Assembly (NCBI RefSeq): GCF_014200045.1
Contig: NZ_JACHOV010000008.1
Span: 124,001-188,000, forward strand
Reading direction: 5' to 3'
Source: Rhizorhapis suberifaciens
GTDB taxonomy: Bacteria; Pseudomonadota; Alphaproteobacteria; Sphingomonadales; Sphingomonadaceae
DNA length: 64,000 nt
Part shown: piece by piece, positions 26,112 to 35,157 of the stretch
Numbering within the stretch: position 1 is the first letter of the stretch
Layout: every line of letters starts with the position of its first letter
The notes under the pieces: model-generated
What the model was told of the DNA's origin: nothing
What the model saw: only the letters and a program-made list of their open reading frames with translations
The model's database searches: none
Made by a program: the position numbers and the translations under genes

Positions 26112-28442
26112 ATGAGGGAGAAGGAACTGAGGCTGGCGCTGGTATGCTATGGCGGCATCAGCCTCGCCATTTACATGCACGGCATCACCAAAGAGATTTG
26201 GCGCCTCACCCGCGCCAGTCGCGATTATCACGACGGATCGGAACCATCCGGCGGCAGTCAGGAAGTTTATCTTCGGATATTGGAAGATATTGCGCATCAC
26301 GCCGACCTCAAGCTGCGGGTGCTGACCGACATCATTGCGGGGGCGAGCGCGGGAGGCATAAATGGGATTTTCCTGGCGCAAGCCATAGAAGCTGGCCAAT
26401 CACTCGATCCACTGACTGAGATGTGGCTGCAAAATGCGGACGTGGACCTGTTGCTGGACCCCGGTGCGCGGCCGATGAGCAGGATGACCAAATTCTGGGC
26501 CACGCCGCTGGTGTGGATGGCGGCGCGGCGACCGAATGACACGGTCGAGCAAACCGTTGCGGCGGAGGCGCGAGAGGAGGTTCGGCACAAATTATCGAAC
26601 TTCATACGTGCGAGATGGTTTGCGCCGCCGTTCGGAGGGGAAGGGTTCGTCAATCTGCTGCTCGACGCGCTGGATGCAATGGCGGCCAGCGACGCCGGGC
26701 AGCCGCTACTGCCTTCTGGCCATCCGCTCGATCTGTTCGTGACCGTGACGGACTTTGACGGTCATCCGGAGAGACTTCGCCTCAACAATCCATCAGAAGT
26801 GGTTGAAACAGAACACAGATTAACGATTGGATTTCACGTCCGGGGCGAGGAGCGCCGTCTGGGCGACGCTGCGGATCTTGTTTTCGCCGCCCGGGCCACC
26901 GCCAGCTTTCCCGGTGCCTTTCCTCCATTCACTGTTCGCGAGCTCGATCGCGTTTTGAAGAAGCGCGAACGGGCCTGGCCTGGGCGCGATGCATTTCTAA
27001 AACGCATTCTTCCCCGTCAATCGGCCATCGGAGCGGCTGATGAAGCCGTGCTGATCGATGGCTCGGTGCTCGCCAACGCCCCCTTCGCTCAGGCCATTGA
27101 AGCGCTAAAGAATCGGCCTGCCAGGCGCGAGGTTGACCGGCGCTTTGTCTATATCGATCCAAAACCGGGCGTCCGCAGCATTCGCTGGAGCCGCCGCCGT
27201 GAAGGGGATGACGAGGACGGCGAGCAGAACCTGCCGGGCTTTTTTCGCACAATCTTCGGCGCATTGTCTGACATTCCCCGGGAGCAGCCCATCCGGGACA
27301 GTCTGGAAGCCATTGAAAACCGTTCAAAACGCATCCGCCGCATGCGCCGCATCACCGAGGCCTTGCGTCCGAAAATCGAGGAAAGTGTGGAGGCCCTATT
27401 CGGCGGCACCTTCTTTCTGGACCGACCGACGCCGGCACGGCTCGCGGCCTGGCGTGGAAAGGCTCAGGAACAGGCGGCACGGCAGGCGGGCTACGCCTAT
27501 CCCGCTTATGGCCATTTGAAACTGTCGGGTATCGCCGAGGACATGGCGGCGCTGTTGTTTCGGCTGGGAGGTGACGGAAGTCCTTCGCAAAGGGAACTGT
27601 TCCGCTCATGCCTATGGAAAGTGCTGCGCGAACGGGGCCTTGACCGAATCGGCGAGAAGGCAAATGGCGGAGCGTCGGATTCCGTCGTCCTGTTCTTCCG
27701 CAATCACGACCTGGGCTTCCGCATTCGCCGCCTTCGTTTCATGGCGCGAAGACTTGCCGAGACGCTCGAAATCCAAAGCAGCGCGCCTCAGGACGCGATC
27801 ACTGGCTTTCATGACGCCATTTACGCGGCGCTTGCCCTCTATCTGGAACGAGAGACCGCCGATTTCTACAACGAAGCCATGGTGGCCGCGGCTGCCGTGC
27901 TACCAGATGCACCGCAGGCCGCCATCGACCTCTTGTCTGAACAGCGCAACCTGAAAGAAATGGACTCGCGGGCCGAGCACATGCTCTCCGAAGCCTTGTG
28001 GGCGCTGCCCAAGGAGGAGAGGAGAGCGATGCTGCTCGCCTATCTCGGTTTCCCCTTTTACGACATTGCCACGCTTCCTCTGCTGCAGGGGGAAGGCCTG
28101 GACGAATATGATCCCGTAAAGGTGGATCGGATCGCTCCTGACGATGCCACCGCCATAAGAGCGGGAGGTGCGGAAGCGACCTTGAAAGGAATAGAATTCA
28201 ACAGCTTCGGAGCATTTTTTAGCAGGGCTTATCGAGAAAATGACTATCTTTGGGGCAGGCTCCACGGCGCGGACCGGTTGATCGACATCATGCTTTCCAG
28301 CCTGCCTGCCGGCGTTCACCTGCCGCCAGGCGCTGCGGCGGCGTACAAGCGAAAGGCCTTTCATGCGATATTGGATGAGGAGGAGAGTCGCCTTTCGCTG
28401 GTAAAGGAGCTGATCGCCGACCTGCGGAAGGAGATCGGCTAG
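26112..28442 (+). CDS. Large patatin-like phospholipase with DUF3376-type C-terminus
   Basis: A 776-residue protein. The N-terminal patatin domain begins almost at residue 1 (LRLALVCYGGISLAIYMHGI). The nucleophile serine lies in AGASAGGING (Ser about 79-80), and the catalytic Asp in LIDGSVLANAPFAQAIEAL (about residue 315). The remaining 450 residues are the long C-terminal extension typical of DUF3376 patatin proteins of Actinobacteria and Alphaproteobacteria. Predicted activity is lipid acyl hydrolysis; the biological role is unknown. No signal peptide is present. It is convergent with the SH3 gene; a 66-bp palindrome occupies the spacer. Confidence 0.87.
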   Translation: MREKELRLALVCYGGISLAIYMHGITKEIWRLTRASRDYHDGSEPSGGSQEVYLRILEDIAHHADLKLRVLTDIIAGASAGGINGIFLAQAIEAGQSLDPLTEMWLQNADVDLLLDPGARPMSRMTKFWATPLVWMAARRPNDTVEQTVAAEAREEVRHKLSNFIRARWFAPPFGGEGFVNLLLDALDAMAASDAGQPLLPSGHPLDLFVTVTDFDGHPERLRLNNPSEVVETEHRLTIGFHVRGEERRLGDAADLVFAARATASFPGAFPPFTVRELDRVLKKRERAWPGRDAFLKRILPRQSAIGAADEAVLIDGSVLANAPFAQAIEALKNRPARREVDRRFVYIDPKPGVRSIRWSRRREGDDEDGEQNLPGFFRTIFGALSDIPREQPIRDSLEAIENRSKRIRRMRRITEALRPKIEESVEALFGGTFFLDRPTPARLAAWRGKAQEQAARQAGYAYPAYGHLKLSGIAEDMAALLFRLGGDGSPSQRELFRSCLWKVLRERGLDRIGEKANGGASDSVVLFFRNHDLGFRIRRLRFMARRLAETLEIQSSAPQDAITGFHDAIYAALALYLERETADFYNEAMVAAAAVLPDAPQAAIDLLSEQRNLKEMDSRAEHMLSEALWALPKEERRAMLLAYLGFPFYDIATLPLLQGEGLDEYDPVKVDRIAPDDATAIRAGGAEATLKGIEFNSFGAFFSRAYRENDYLWGRLHGADRLIDIMLSSLPAGVHLPPGAAAAYKRKAFHAILDEEESRLSLVKELIADLRKEIG

Positions 28443-28506
28443 AGCATCGCGCCTCAAATGATGATCAGACAGTTTAAGATGATCATCGTTTAAGGCGCAG
28501 CGCTCT
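28441..28506. repeat. Long imperfect palindrome between convergent genes
   Basis: A 27-nt arm at 28441-28467 (AGAGCATCGCGCC...) pairs with 28480-28506 with about four mismatches, leaving a 12-nt loop. The palindrome starts in the patatin stop codon and ends in the SH3-gene stop codon, so it can form a hairpin in both transcripts and probably acts as a bidirectional transcription end. There is no strong T-run. Confidence 0.75.
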
Positions 28507-28978
28507 ATTCCGCCGCACCCCATAGATGGGCTTTTTCAATGAATCCCTTGCGGCCCTGAATGTCGATTAGACACCAGCCATCCTCACAGTCCGATATTCG
28601 GCCGACCACTCCCGGCTCCGCGCGATAGATGACCGTCGCGCCGCTTTCAGGGGCTTGCCTGAGAGGCTGCACACCGCCCTGAACAATGGCGGTCGGTTGA
28701 TCACTCAGCAGCCTCACATGCATCCACCCCTGTGTGCCGTCGGGATCCTCAACCTTGCGCCAATGCGAGTAGATTTCTACAACCTTCACCGGCAGATCGC
28801 GGCGGCGATAGATCCAGTTTGCCGGATAATCGTCGCTGGGACCGGTCCGCATCCGCGCCTCTGTCTTGGAAATCGAGGCCCAATAGGGCGGTTTCTTCAT
28901 CTGTCCCGCCGCTGGCGTGCCCATGAGCATGACCCCGGCGGAAATGCCAAGGAAAACAGCGCGTAGCCGAAATGTCAT
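28505..28978 (-). CDS. Exported SH3-domain protein
   Basis: A secreted protein of about 157 residues. It begins with a signal peptide (FLGISAGVMLMGTPAAGQ) and then has two bacterial SH3 (SH3b) units at about residues 28-90 (ARMRTGPSDDYPANWIYRRR) and 90-155 (YRAEPGVVGRISDCEDGWCL). Such SH3b proteins bind peptidoglycan or mediate protein contacts in the periplasm. The ATG at 28978 is chosen; starts at 28981 and 28996 are also in frame and would add one and six residues respectively. No catalytic domain is present. Confidence 0.82.
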   Translation of the reverse strand: MTFRLRAVFLGISAGVMLMGTPAAGQMKKPPYWASISKTEARMRTGPSDDYPANWIYRRRDLPVKVVEIYSHWRKVEDPDGTQGWMHVRLLSDQPTAIVQGGVQPLRQAPESGATVIYRAEPGVVGRISDCEDGWCLIDIQGRKGFIEKAHLWGAAE

Positions 28979-29123
28979 CATGCTTCTTCCACCCACGATC
29001 TCATTTTCTGCCTGTGCCAGTTCGCCGCACCTGCTTCAAGACGCCATTAATTGCTATCTTCATTTCCCACGAAGGACTCATTGTTGCTTGACCTTCCGGT
29101 CGACTAACGGATAGCCCCAGATC

Positions 29124-30122
29124 ATGTCGAAACGACCCCGTCCCACCAATCCCAAGGTCATCGTCACCCGCAGGCTACCGCCCGGCACGGAAGCCCGGAT
29201 GCGGGAGTTGTTTGACATCAGCTTCAGTCCGAACGACGAACCCATGAGCCGGGGCGCGCTGCTCAATTCCATGCGCAATTGCGACGTCCTGGTACCGACG
29301 GTTACGGACCATATCGATGGCGACCTGATCGAAGAGGCCGGCGACCGGCTGCAACTCATCGCCAATTTCGGCAATGGGGTGGATCATATCGATCTGAAGG
29401 CCGCCCGTGCGCGAAACATTCTGGTCACCAACACGCCCGGCGTTTTGACAGAAGACACCGCCGACATGACGATGGCCCTGATCCTGTCGGTGCCGCGTCG
29501 GTTGGCGGAGGGGGAAAAGCTGGTGCGCAGCGGCCGATGGGCCGGATGGAGCCCTTCAGGCATGCTGGGACACCGGATTGGCGGAAAGACACTGGGCATC
29601 ATCGGCATGGGCCGCATTGGCCAGGCAGTCGCCCGCCGCGCCCGCGCTTTTGGGCTTTCCATATTCTACAATAATCGCAGGCGGTTGCCGCTCAGCGTTG
29701 AGCAGGAGTTACAGGCCACCTATGTGCCTGAACTTGACGCCATGCTGCAAACGTCGGACATCATCTCCATTCACTGCCCGCACAACGCCGAAACACACGA
29801 AATGGTCGATGCCCGCCGGATCGCGTCGATGAAACCCAGCGCCTATGTCATCAATACGTCCCGTGGGGAAATCGTTGACGAAATCGCGCTTATTGAAGCG
29901 CTGGAGGATGGGCAGATCGCTGGCGCAGGCCTGGACGTGTACAGCCATGAACCGGAGGTCAGCCCCAGATTGCTGGCGCTCAACAATGTCGTGTTGCTGC
30001 CGCACATGGGCTCTGCCACATTCGAAGGCCGCGCGGCGTCGGGCGATAAGGTGATCGCCAACATTCGGGTGTGGGCGGACGGACACCGTCCTCCTGATCA
30101 GGTGCTGGAAGGCTGGATCTGA
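29124..30122 (+). CDS. D-2-hydroxyacid dehydrogenase (glyoxylate/hydroxypyruvate reductase type)
   Basis: A 332-residue NAD(P)-dependent D-isomer 2-hydroxyacid dehydrogenase. The cofactor motif is GIIGMGRIGQAVARRA (about residues 158-173), the catalytic Arg is R247 in NTSRGEIVDE, and the catalytic His lies in LLPHMGSAT. The segment NFGNGVDHIDLKAA followed by VTNTPGVLTEDTADM is usual in glyoxylate/hydroxypyruvate reductases, so reduction of glyoxylate or hydroxypyruvate is the best guess. It is followed by a glycosyltransferase gene 8 bp later. Confidence 0.88.
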   Translation: MSKRPRPTNPKVIVTRRLPPGTEARMRELFDISFSPNDEPMSRGALLNSMRNCDVLVPTVTDHIDGDLIEEAGDRLQLIANFGNGVDHIDLKAARARNILVTNTPGVLTEDTADMTMALILSVPRRLAEGEKLVRSGRWAGWSPSGMLGHRIGGKTLGIIGMGRIGQAVARRARAFGLSIFYNNRRRLPLSVEQELQATYVPELDAMLQTSDIISIHCPHNAETHEMVDARRIASMKPSAYVINTSRGEIVDEIALIEALEDGQIAGAGLDVYSHEPEVSPRLLALNNVVLLPHMGSATFEGRAASGDKVIANIRVWADGHRPPDQVLEGWI

Positions 30123-30130
30123 CCGGCGGT

Positions 30131-30976
30131 ATGCGGCTGTGCACGGCCATATTCGCGCATAATGAGGAGCACCGGATCGGCACATGCCTTGCCAGCCTGC
30201 CACTTGACCAAAGCCTGACCGAATTTCACATTTTGGTGAACGGGTCCACCGACCGCACCGCCTCGATAGCGCATCAAATCGCGGCGGAACGGACCAACGT
30301 ACAGGTTCACGAACTCCATCCGGGCGGTAAATCGCGGACATGGAACCGCTTCGTCTTCGACATCTGGAATGGAAGTCATGACGTCATGATCTTCATGGAT
30401 GGAGACGCCGAGATTGCTCCTGGTTCTCTTGAAGCCTTGGCGGAGGCGCTGACGCGCTATCCAGGCGCCAACGCATCCAGCGGAATGCCAATGAACGGGC
30501 GCAAACACCTTACCTATCAGGAGATATTGCGGAGCGAGCGCGGGCTGTTCGGCGATCTCTATGCTGTACGAGGCGACTTTCTGCGGCGGATGCGGGACAA
30601 GAAGATCAGGCTGCCTGACGACCTGATCGGCGATGATGGCCTCATAGCGGCGCTTGCGGCGACGGACTTGCAGGATGAGGCGCACTGGGATCGGGAACGG
30701 GTTGTGCCAGCCGACGGAGCCGGCTTCTACTGCGAGCCAGTGAACGTCTTAAACCTGCGGACTTGGCGGATGCAGTACCGCCGGATGATCAATTACAGTG
30801 TCCGGCATTTCCAGAACCGCATCATTTCCAGCATCATGCGCGGGCCGGGCCCCGAGGCTCTACCCGGGCAGTTGCGGCCCTTATATCCTGCGTACCTGCC
30901 TAGTTTTAATGTTCGGCGGTCCGTGGATGTGGCGTGGTTCGACTTTCTAGCGCTGAGGCGAATGCGCGAGCCGTAA
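30131..30976 (+). CDS. Family 2 glycosyltransferase
   Basis: A 281-residue GT-A fold enzyme. It opens with LCTAIFAHNEEHRIGTCL and has the metal-binding DGD at residues 90-92 (MIFMDGDAEIAPGSLEALAE). There is no membrane segment at the C-terminus, so it works in the cytoplasm or at the membrane surface. The acceptor and sugar donor are not known; no polysaccharide cluster surrounds it. It begins 8 bp after the hydroxyacid dehydrogenase gene and is convergent with alr. Confidence 0.83.
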   Translation: MRLCTAIFAHNEEHRIGTCLASLPLDQSLTEFHILVNGSTDRTASIAHQIAAERTNVQVHELHPGGKSRTWNRFVFDIWNGSHDVMIFMDGDAEIAPGSLEALAEALTRYPGANASSGMPMNGRKHLTYQEILRSERGLFGDLYAVRGDFLRRMRDKKIRLPDDLIGDDGLIAALAATDLQDEAHWDRERVVPADGAGFYCEPVNVLNLRTWRMQYRRMINYSVRHFQNRIISSIMRGPGPEALPGQLRPLYPAYLPSFNVRRSVDVAWFDFLALRRMREP

Positions 30977-30991
30977 ATGCACTCCGACGGG

Positions 30992-32038
30992 TTATTTCCA
31001 GTAACGCTCGAAACGATCACCCAGGCCGGATAGAAGTTCATATTGAGAAAGGCCGGAGATCGCGGAGGCGTTCTCCAGGCGATAATCCAGGCCAAGCCAA
31101 TCGCCTTCCTTTAGCTCCGGCGCGTCCGATGCATCCACGATCAGAAGGTCCATTGAAACACGGCCAACAACCGGGAGAACAGCCCCCCCGGAGGTCAGCA
31201 CATGGCCCTTGCTGGAAAAGCCACGCAGATAGCCGTCGGCATAGCCGACATTCAGGACCGCGACTTCCATATCGAGTTCGGCTGTTCGTGTGGCATTATA
31301 TCCGATGCTCTCCCCCGCACGCACAATCTTGCGCTGGAGAATTTGCGCCTCGGGAAAGGCGATTTGCCGAATATGAGGGCGCGCTTCGGGCCGGGGGATG
31401 CCGCCATAGAGCGCCAGGCCAGGGCGCGTCAGATCGAATGCATAGGCCTGCCCATGGCAAATGCCCGCGCTGTTTGCCAGGCTATAGCGCTTGGCGGATA
31501 CCTCCGCCCGCAATGACGAAAAACGTTCCAGCTGAACCGCGTTGAGTGGATGATCCTCATCGGCGCAGGCAAGATGGCTCATGAAGATATTGATCTTGAG
31601 GCCATCCAGCAGTTGCGATCTCGCCTCATCCAGGCTGATGCCGAGCCGGTTCATACCAGTATCGACCATGACGTCACAGAACCCGCCACTGCCATCCTTC
31701 CAGCGCCGAACCTGCTCCACGCTATTTAGCACCGGCCGTACTCCCGCCTGATACGCAGCCGCCATGTCTTCAGCCCGCACGCCATGCAGGACCGAAAGCG
31801 ATATTCCATCCGGAAGCGGCAAAAGCGCCAGCGCCTCGGCCCAGGTGGCAACAAAGAAGTCCCGGCACCCTTCCTCCGCCAGATGGCGAAGAACTCCCGC
31901 GGCGTCTGTACCGTAGCCATTAGCCTTGATCGCCGCGCCGCAAGCGGCAATGCCGCTTTGCGCCTTCAGCCAGCGCCAGTTGGAGACGAGCGCTTGCTTG
32001 TCGAGACGGAGGCGAAGGGGCGAAGGAGGCAAAGTCAT
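30992..32038 (-). CDS. alr: Alanine racemase
   Basis: PLP enzyme converting L- to D-alanine for peptidoglycan. The PLP lysine is K38 in CGAAIKANGYGTDAAGVLRH, and the catalytic-tyrosine region is RAGESIGYNATRT. The C-terminal beta domain carries GRVSMDLLIVDASD, a strong Alr signature. Length 348 is normal. A D-amino acid transaminase at the other end of the window acts on the same pool. It lies 22 bp after the MHS transporter gene on the same strand. Confidence 0.94.
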   Translation of the reverse strand: MTLPPSPLRLRLDKQALVSNWRWLKAQSGIAACGAAIKANGYGTDAAGVLRHLAEEGCRDFFVATWAEALALLPLPDGISLSVLHGVRAEDMAAAYQAGVRPVLNSVEQVRRWKDGSGGFCDVMVDTGMNRLGISLDEARSQLLDGLKINIFMSHLACADEDHPLNAVQLERFSSLRAEVSAKRYSLANSAGICHGQAYAFDLTRPGLALYGGIPRPEARPHIRQIAFPEAQILQRKIVRAGESIGYNATRTAELDMEVAVLNVGYADGYLRGFSSKGHVLTSGGAVLPVVGRVSMDLLIVDASDAPELKEGDWLGLDYRLENASAISGLSQYELLSGLGDRFERYWK

Positions 32039-32060
32039 CGCCGGAGCGATAGCGCGCCCT

Positions 32061-33665
32061 TCACGCCGCGTCGAGACTTTGCCAGCGTGTTTCCTTCAGT
32101 CCGAAGATGGTAACAAGCAGCGCCATCAGGACCACGGCGAAAGTATACCAAAGCCCGGCATAGGGATCGCCCGTCTTCGCAACGATATACTGGCTGACCA
32201 GCGGCAGGAATCCGCCAAAATAGCCAGTGCCGATATGATAGGGAATTGACATGGAGCTATAGCGGATCCTGGGAGGAAAAAGCTCCGAAAGCAGCGCCGC
32301 CATCGGTCCGTAAGTCGCTCCGGACAATGCGCTAAGGACCAGAATGGCTACAATGATAAGCGCAATGCTTTGGCCAGAGGGGCGGACCTTTTCCAGATTA
32401 TAGCCCGCATCGGCCAGCGCGGGCTCCAGCGCCTCAGCGGTATTTTCCGATACCAATGCGCTACCGATCCGGATCTGCGTCCGGTCCGCATTTGGCGTCT
32501 CGACCGTTTTATAGGCAACCCCGCGCTTTGAAAGCATATCCAATGCCTTGCCGCACTCGGTATCCTGTTCCTTGGCAAAAGGACTATAGCTGCAGTCGCT
32601 CCCCGTCACCACCACTGGCGCGCGGCGCGCGGCCTCGGCAAGGCCTGGATTGGCGGCGTTGCCCATCAGGTGGAACAGCGGGAATAGCAGCACCAGGGTT
32701 GCTGCATAGCCAAGGACTATCGGCTTTTTCCGCCCGATCCGATCCGACAGCCAGCCAAAGAAAACGAACCAGAAAAGTCCTGCCATAGCACCGACGCCAA
32801 CGACCGTCTCGGCTATCCAACTTTCCATCCGCTGCGGCCCAGTCAAAAAGAACAAGACCCCATACATGGCGGTATACCATATAACGGTGAGGCCGGCCGC
32901 CAGGCCAAAGAGCGCCACCAGGATCCGCCGCTTGTTTCCGGGATAGGTAAAACTTTCCTTCAGCGGATTGGCAGAGGTCTCCCCCGCCTCCTTCATCGCC
33001 TTGAAGACAGGGCTCTCGCTGAGTTTCAGGCGCATGTAGAGCGACACGGCGAGCAGCAGCAGCGAAAAGACGAAGGGAATGCGCCAGCCCCAGTCATTCC
33101 AGGCGCCGTCGCTGATCACCGACTTGGTGCCCAGCACTATGAGGATGGAAAGAATGAAGCCACCCGCGACGCTCGCCTGGATGAAGCTGGTGAAAAAGCC
33201 GCGCTTTTCATCAGGCGCATGTTCGCTGACATATATGGCGGCGCCGCCATATTCACCGCCCAGCGCCAAGCCCTGGACGATCCGGAGCAGGATGATGATG
33301 ACAGGCGCCGCCATGCCAATAGCGGCTTCGGAGGGAACGAAACCTATTGCCGCAGTGCCAAGGCCCATCAAAGTGATGGTGACAAGGAAGGTATATTTGC
33401 GGCCGAGCTTATCACCCAAATAGCCGAACAATACGGCTCCCAGCGGACGAAAGCCGAAACCGATCGCGAACCCGGCGAGGGAAAGCAGAAGCTCCAGCGT
33501 CACATTGCCTGTGGGGAAGAAAACACGACCGATGATGGGAGCCAGAGTTCCGTAGATAAAGAAGTCATACCATTCGAAAACGGTGCCAAGCGAGGATGCG
33601 CCGATAACGAGTTTAATGTCCTTTTGGCTGGGCTCCTGTCCCGCCACCGCCGCGCTACTGGCCAT
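32061..33665 (-). CDS. MHS-family MFS transporter with a large loop
   Basis: A 534-residue proton symporter of the metabolite:H+ symporter group (ProP/ShiA/KgtP-like). It begins with LVIGASSLGTVFEWYDFFIY, typical of this group. The inner-loop motif FGYLGDKLGRKYTFLVT and RIVQGLALGGEYGGAAIYVS are also diagnostic. Between membrane segments 8 and 9 lies a hydrophilic insert of about 95 residues (about residues 340-435) containing two cysteines, seen in a subset of these carriers. The ATG at 33665 has GGGGGA 4-9 nt upstream; earlier in-frame starts exist at 33677 and 33740. The substrate is unknown. Confidence 0.86.
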   Translation of the reverse strand: MASSAAVAGQEPSQKDIKLVIGASSLGTVFEWYDFFIYGTLAPIIGRVFFPTGNVTLELLLSLAGFAIGFGFRPLGAVLFGYLGDKLGRKYTFLVTITLMGLGTAAIGFVPSEAAIGMAAPVIIILLRIVQGLALGGEYGGAAIYVSEHAPDEKRGFFTSFIQASVAGGFILSILIVLGTKSVISDGAWNDWGWRIPFVFSLLLLAVSLYMRLKLSESPVFKAMKEAGETSANPLKESFTYPGNKRRILVALFGLAAGLTVIWYTAMYGVLFFLTGPQRMESWIAETVVGVGAMAGLFWFVFFGWLSDRIGRKKPIVLGYAATLVLLFPLFHLMGNAANPGLAEAARRAPVVVTGSDCSYSPFAKEQDTECGKALDMLSKRGVAYKTVETPNADRTQIRIGSALVSENTAEALEPALADAGYNLEKVRPSGQSIALIIVAILVLSALSGATYGPMAALLSELFPPRIRYSSMSIPYHIGTGYFGGFLPLVSQYIVAKTGDPYAGLWYTFAVVLMALLVTIFGLKETRWQSLDAA

Positions 33666-33840
33666 TCTATCCCCCATAATCTTTATTCCGGAGCCTATTA
33701 GCCATGACTCGCAAGGGCGGGCAAGCGGCATAACACTCAAGGAGCCCTTACGTTTTTCGTAACGCCGTGACTTTGCTCTGTCATGCGCGGCCCCTATATG
33801 GGCTCATTCGAACTAGCTTTTTCCACCATGGGAGCATGAA

Positions 33841-35046
33841 TTGAGCAAGGTACTTGTCATTGGCGCGGGCGGTGTAGGTTCCGTGGCTGTCCACAAAATG
33901 GCCATGAACCCCGACATCTTCAGCGACATCACGCTCGCCAGTCGGCGGATCGCAAAATGCGACGCCATCGCAGAATCCGTGAGGGCGCGCACGGGCATCA
34001 TCGTGAAGACGGCCGAGGTCGATGCCGACGATGTTGAGGCCACGGCGGCGCTGATCGAAAAGGTGAAGCCTGCGTTGGTGGTGAACCTTGCCCTTCCCTA
34101 TCAGGACCTTTCCATCATGGAAGCGTGCCTGAAAACCGGGGTCAATTATCTCGACACCGCCAATTACGAACCGCGTGATGAGGCCAAGTTCGAATATAAA
34201 TGGCAGTGGGCGCTACACGACCGGTTCAAAGAGGCAGGGCTGATGGCGTTGCTCGGATCCGGCTTTGATCCAGGCGTAACGAGCGTTTTTGCCACCTATC
34301 TCAAGAAGCACCATTTGGACCGGATCGACACGCTCGACATTCTTGATTGCAATGGCGGGGATCATGGCCAGCATTTCGCGACAAACTTCAATCCGGAGAT
34401 CAATATCCGGGAGGTGACGGCGGTCGCTCGCCACTGGGAAAATGGGCAGTGGGTGGAGACCCCGCCGCTGTCCCATAAGCAGAGCTTCGACTTCGACCAG
34501 GTGGGGCCGAAGAACATGTACCTCATGTATCATGAGGAGATCGAATCCCTCAAAACGCACCTGCCGGAGATCAAGCGTATCCGTTTCTGGATGACCTTCG
34601 GCGATGCTTATCTCAAGCATCTCGAAGTGCTTCAGAATGTGGGCATGACGCGGATCGATCCCGTGATCTACGAAGGACGCGAGATCATTCCGCTGCAGTT
34701 CCTGAAAGCCGTGCTGCCGGAGCCCGCCAGCCTTGGCCCCACCACACATGGCAAGACCAATATCGGCGACATTGCCACAGGCGAAAAGGACGGCGCGCAG
34801 AAGACCTTCTATATCTACAATATTTGCGACCATGAGGACGCATTTGAAGAAACCGGCAACCAGGCGGTAAGCTACACGACCGGCGTGCCCGCGATGATCG
34901 GCGCGGCAATGATGCTGACCGGCTCGTGGAAGGGCGAAGGGGTCTTCAACATTGAACAATTCGATCCCGACCCCTTCATGGACATGCTGAACAAGCACGG
35001 TCTGCCCTGGCAGGTAAAGGAATTAGCGGGCCCGCTCGAATTTTGA
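33841..35046 (+). CDS. Carboxynorspermidine synthase (saccharopine dehydrogenase family)
   Basis: A 401-residue reductase that condenses aspartate beta-semialdehyde with putrescine or diaminopropane to carboxyspermidine or carboxynorspermidine. The NAD(P) motif is KVLVIGAGGVGSVAVHKMA at the start, and the family signature GSGFDPGVTSVFATYLKKHH and DCNGGDHG follow. The identity is supported by the next gene, nspC, and by the decarboxylase after it. It starts with TTG at 33841, with GGGAG upstream. A nearby ATG at 33837 is out of frame and stops at once. It is the first gene of the polyamine unit; a palindromic repeat separates it from nspC. Confidence 0.9.
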   Translation: MSKVLVIGAGGVGSVAVHKMAMNPDIFSDITLASRRIAKCDAIAESVRARTGIIVKTAEVDADDVEATAALIEKVKPALVVNLALPYQDLSIMEACLKTGVNYLDTANYEPRDEAKFEYKWQWALHDRFKEAGLMALLGSGFDPGVTSVFATYLKKHHLDRIDTLDILDCNGGDHGQHFATNFNPEINIREVTAVARHWENGQWVETPPLSHKQSFDFDQVGPKNMYLMYHEEIESLKTHLPEIKRIRFWMTFGDAYLKHLEVLQNVGMTRIDPVIYEGREIIPLQFLKAVLPEPASLGPTTHGKTNIGDIATGEKDGAQKTFYIYNICDHEDAFEETGNQAVSYTTGVPAMIGAAMMLTGSWKGEGVFNIEQFDPDPFMDMLNKHGLPWQVKELAGPLEF

Positions 35047-35055
35047 TTTTTCTAT

Positions 35056-35146
35056 CGTCGTCCCCGGGGAAGCGGGAACCCATCTGCTGACCCATCCACT
35101 TGGCTCGGCAACCGGAGATGGATACCCGCCTTCCCGGGGGATGATG
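35056..35146. repeat. Inverted-repeat element between carboxynorspermidine synthase and nspC
   Basis: Arms at 35056-35084 (CGTCGTCCCCGGGGAAGCGG...) and 35116-35146 (...CCCGGGGGATGATG) are imperfect complements, separated by about 31 nt. It occupies nearly all of the 111-bp space between two genes transcribed in the same direction. It is a different family from the CCGTTCGT repeats. It may act on mRNA stability between the two cistrons. Confidence 0.75.
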
Positions 35147-35157
35147 CCTATTTTGGA

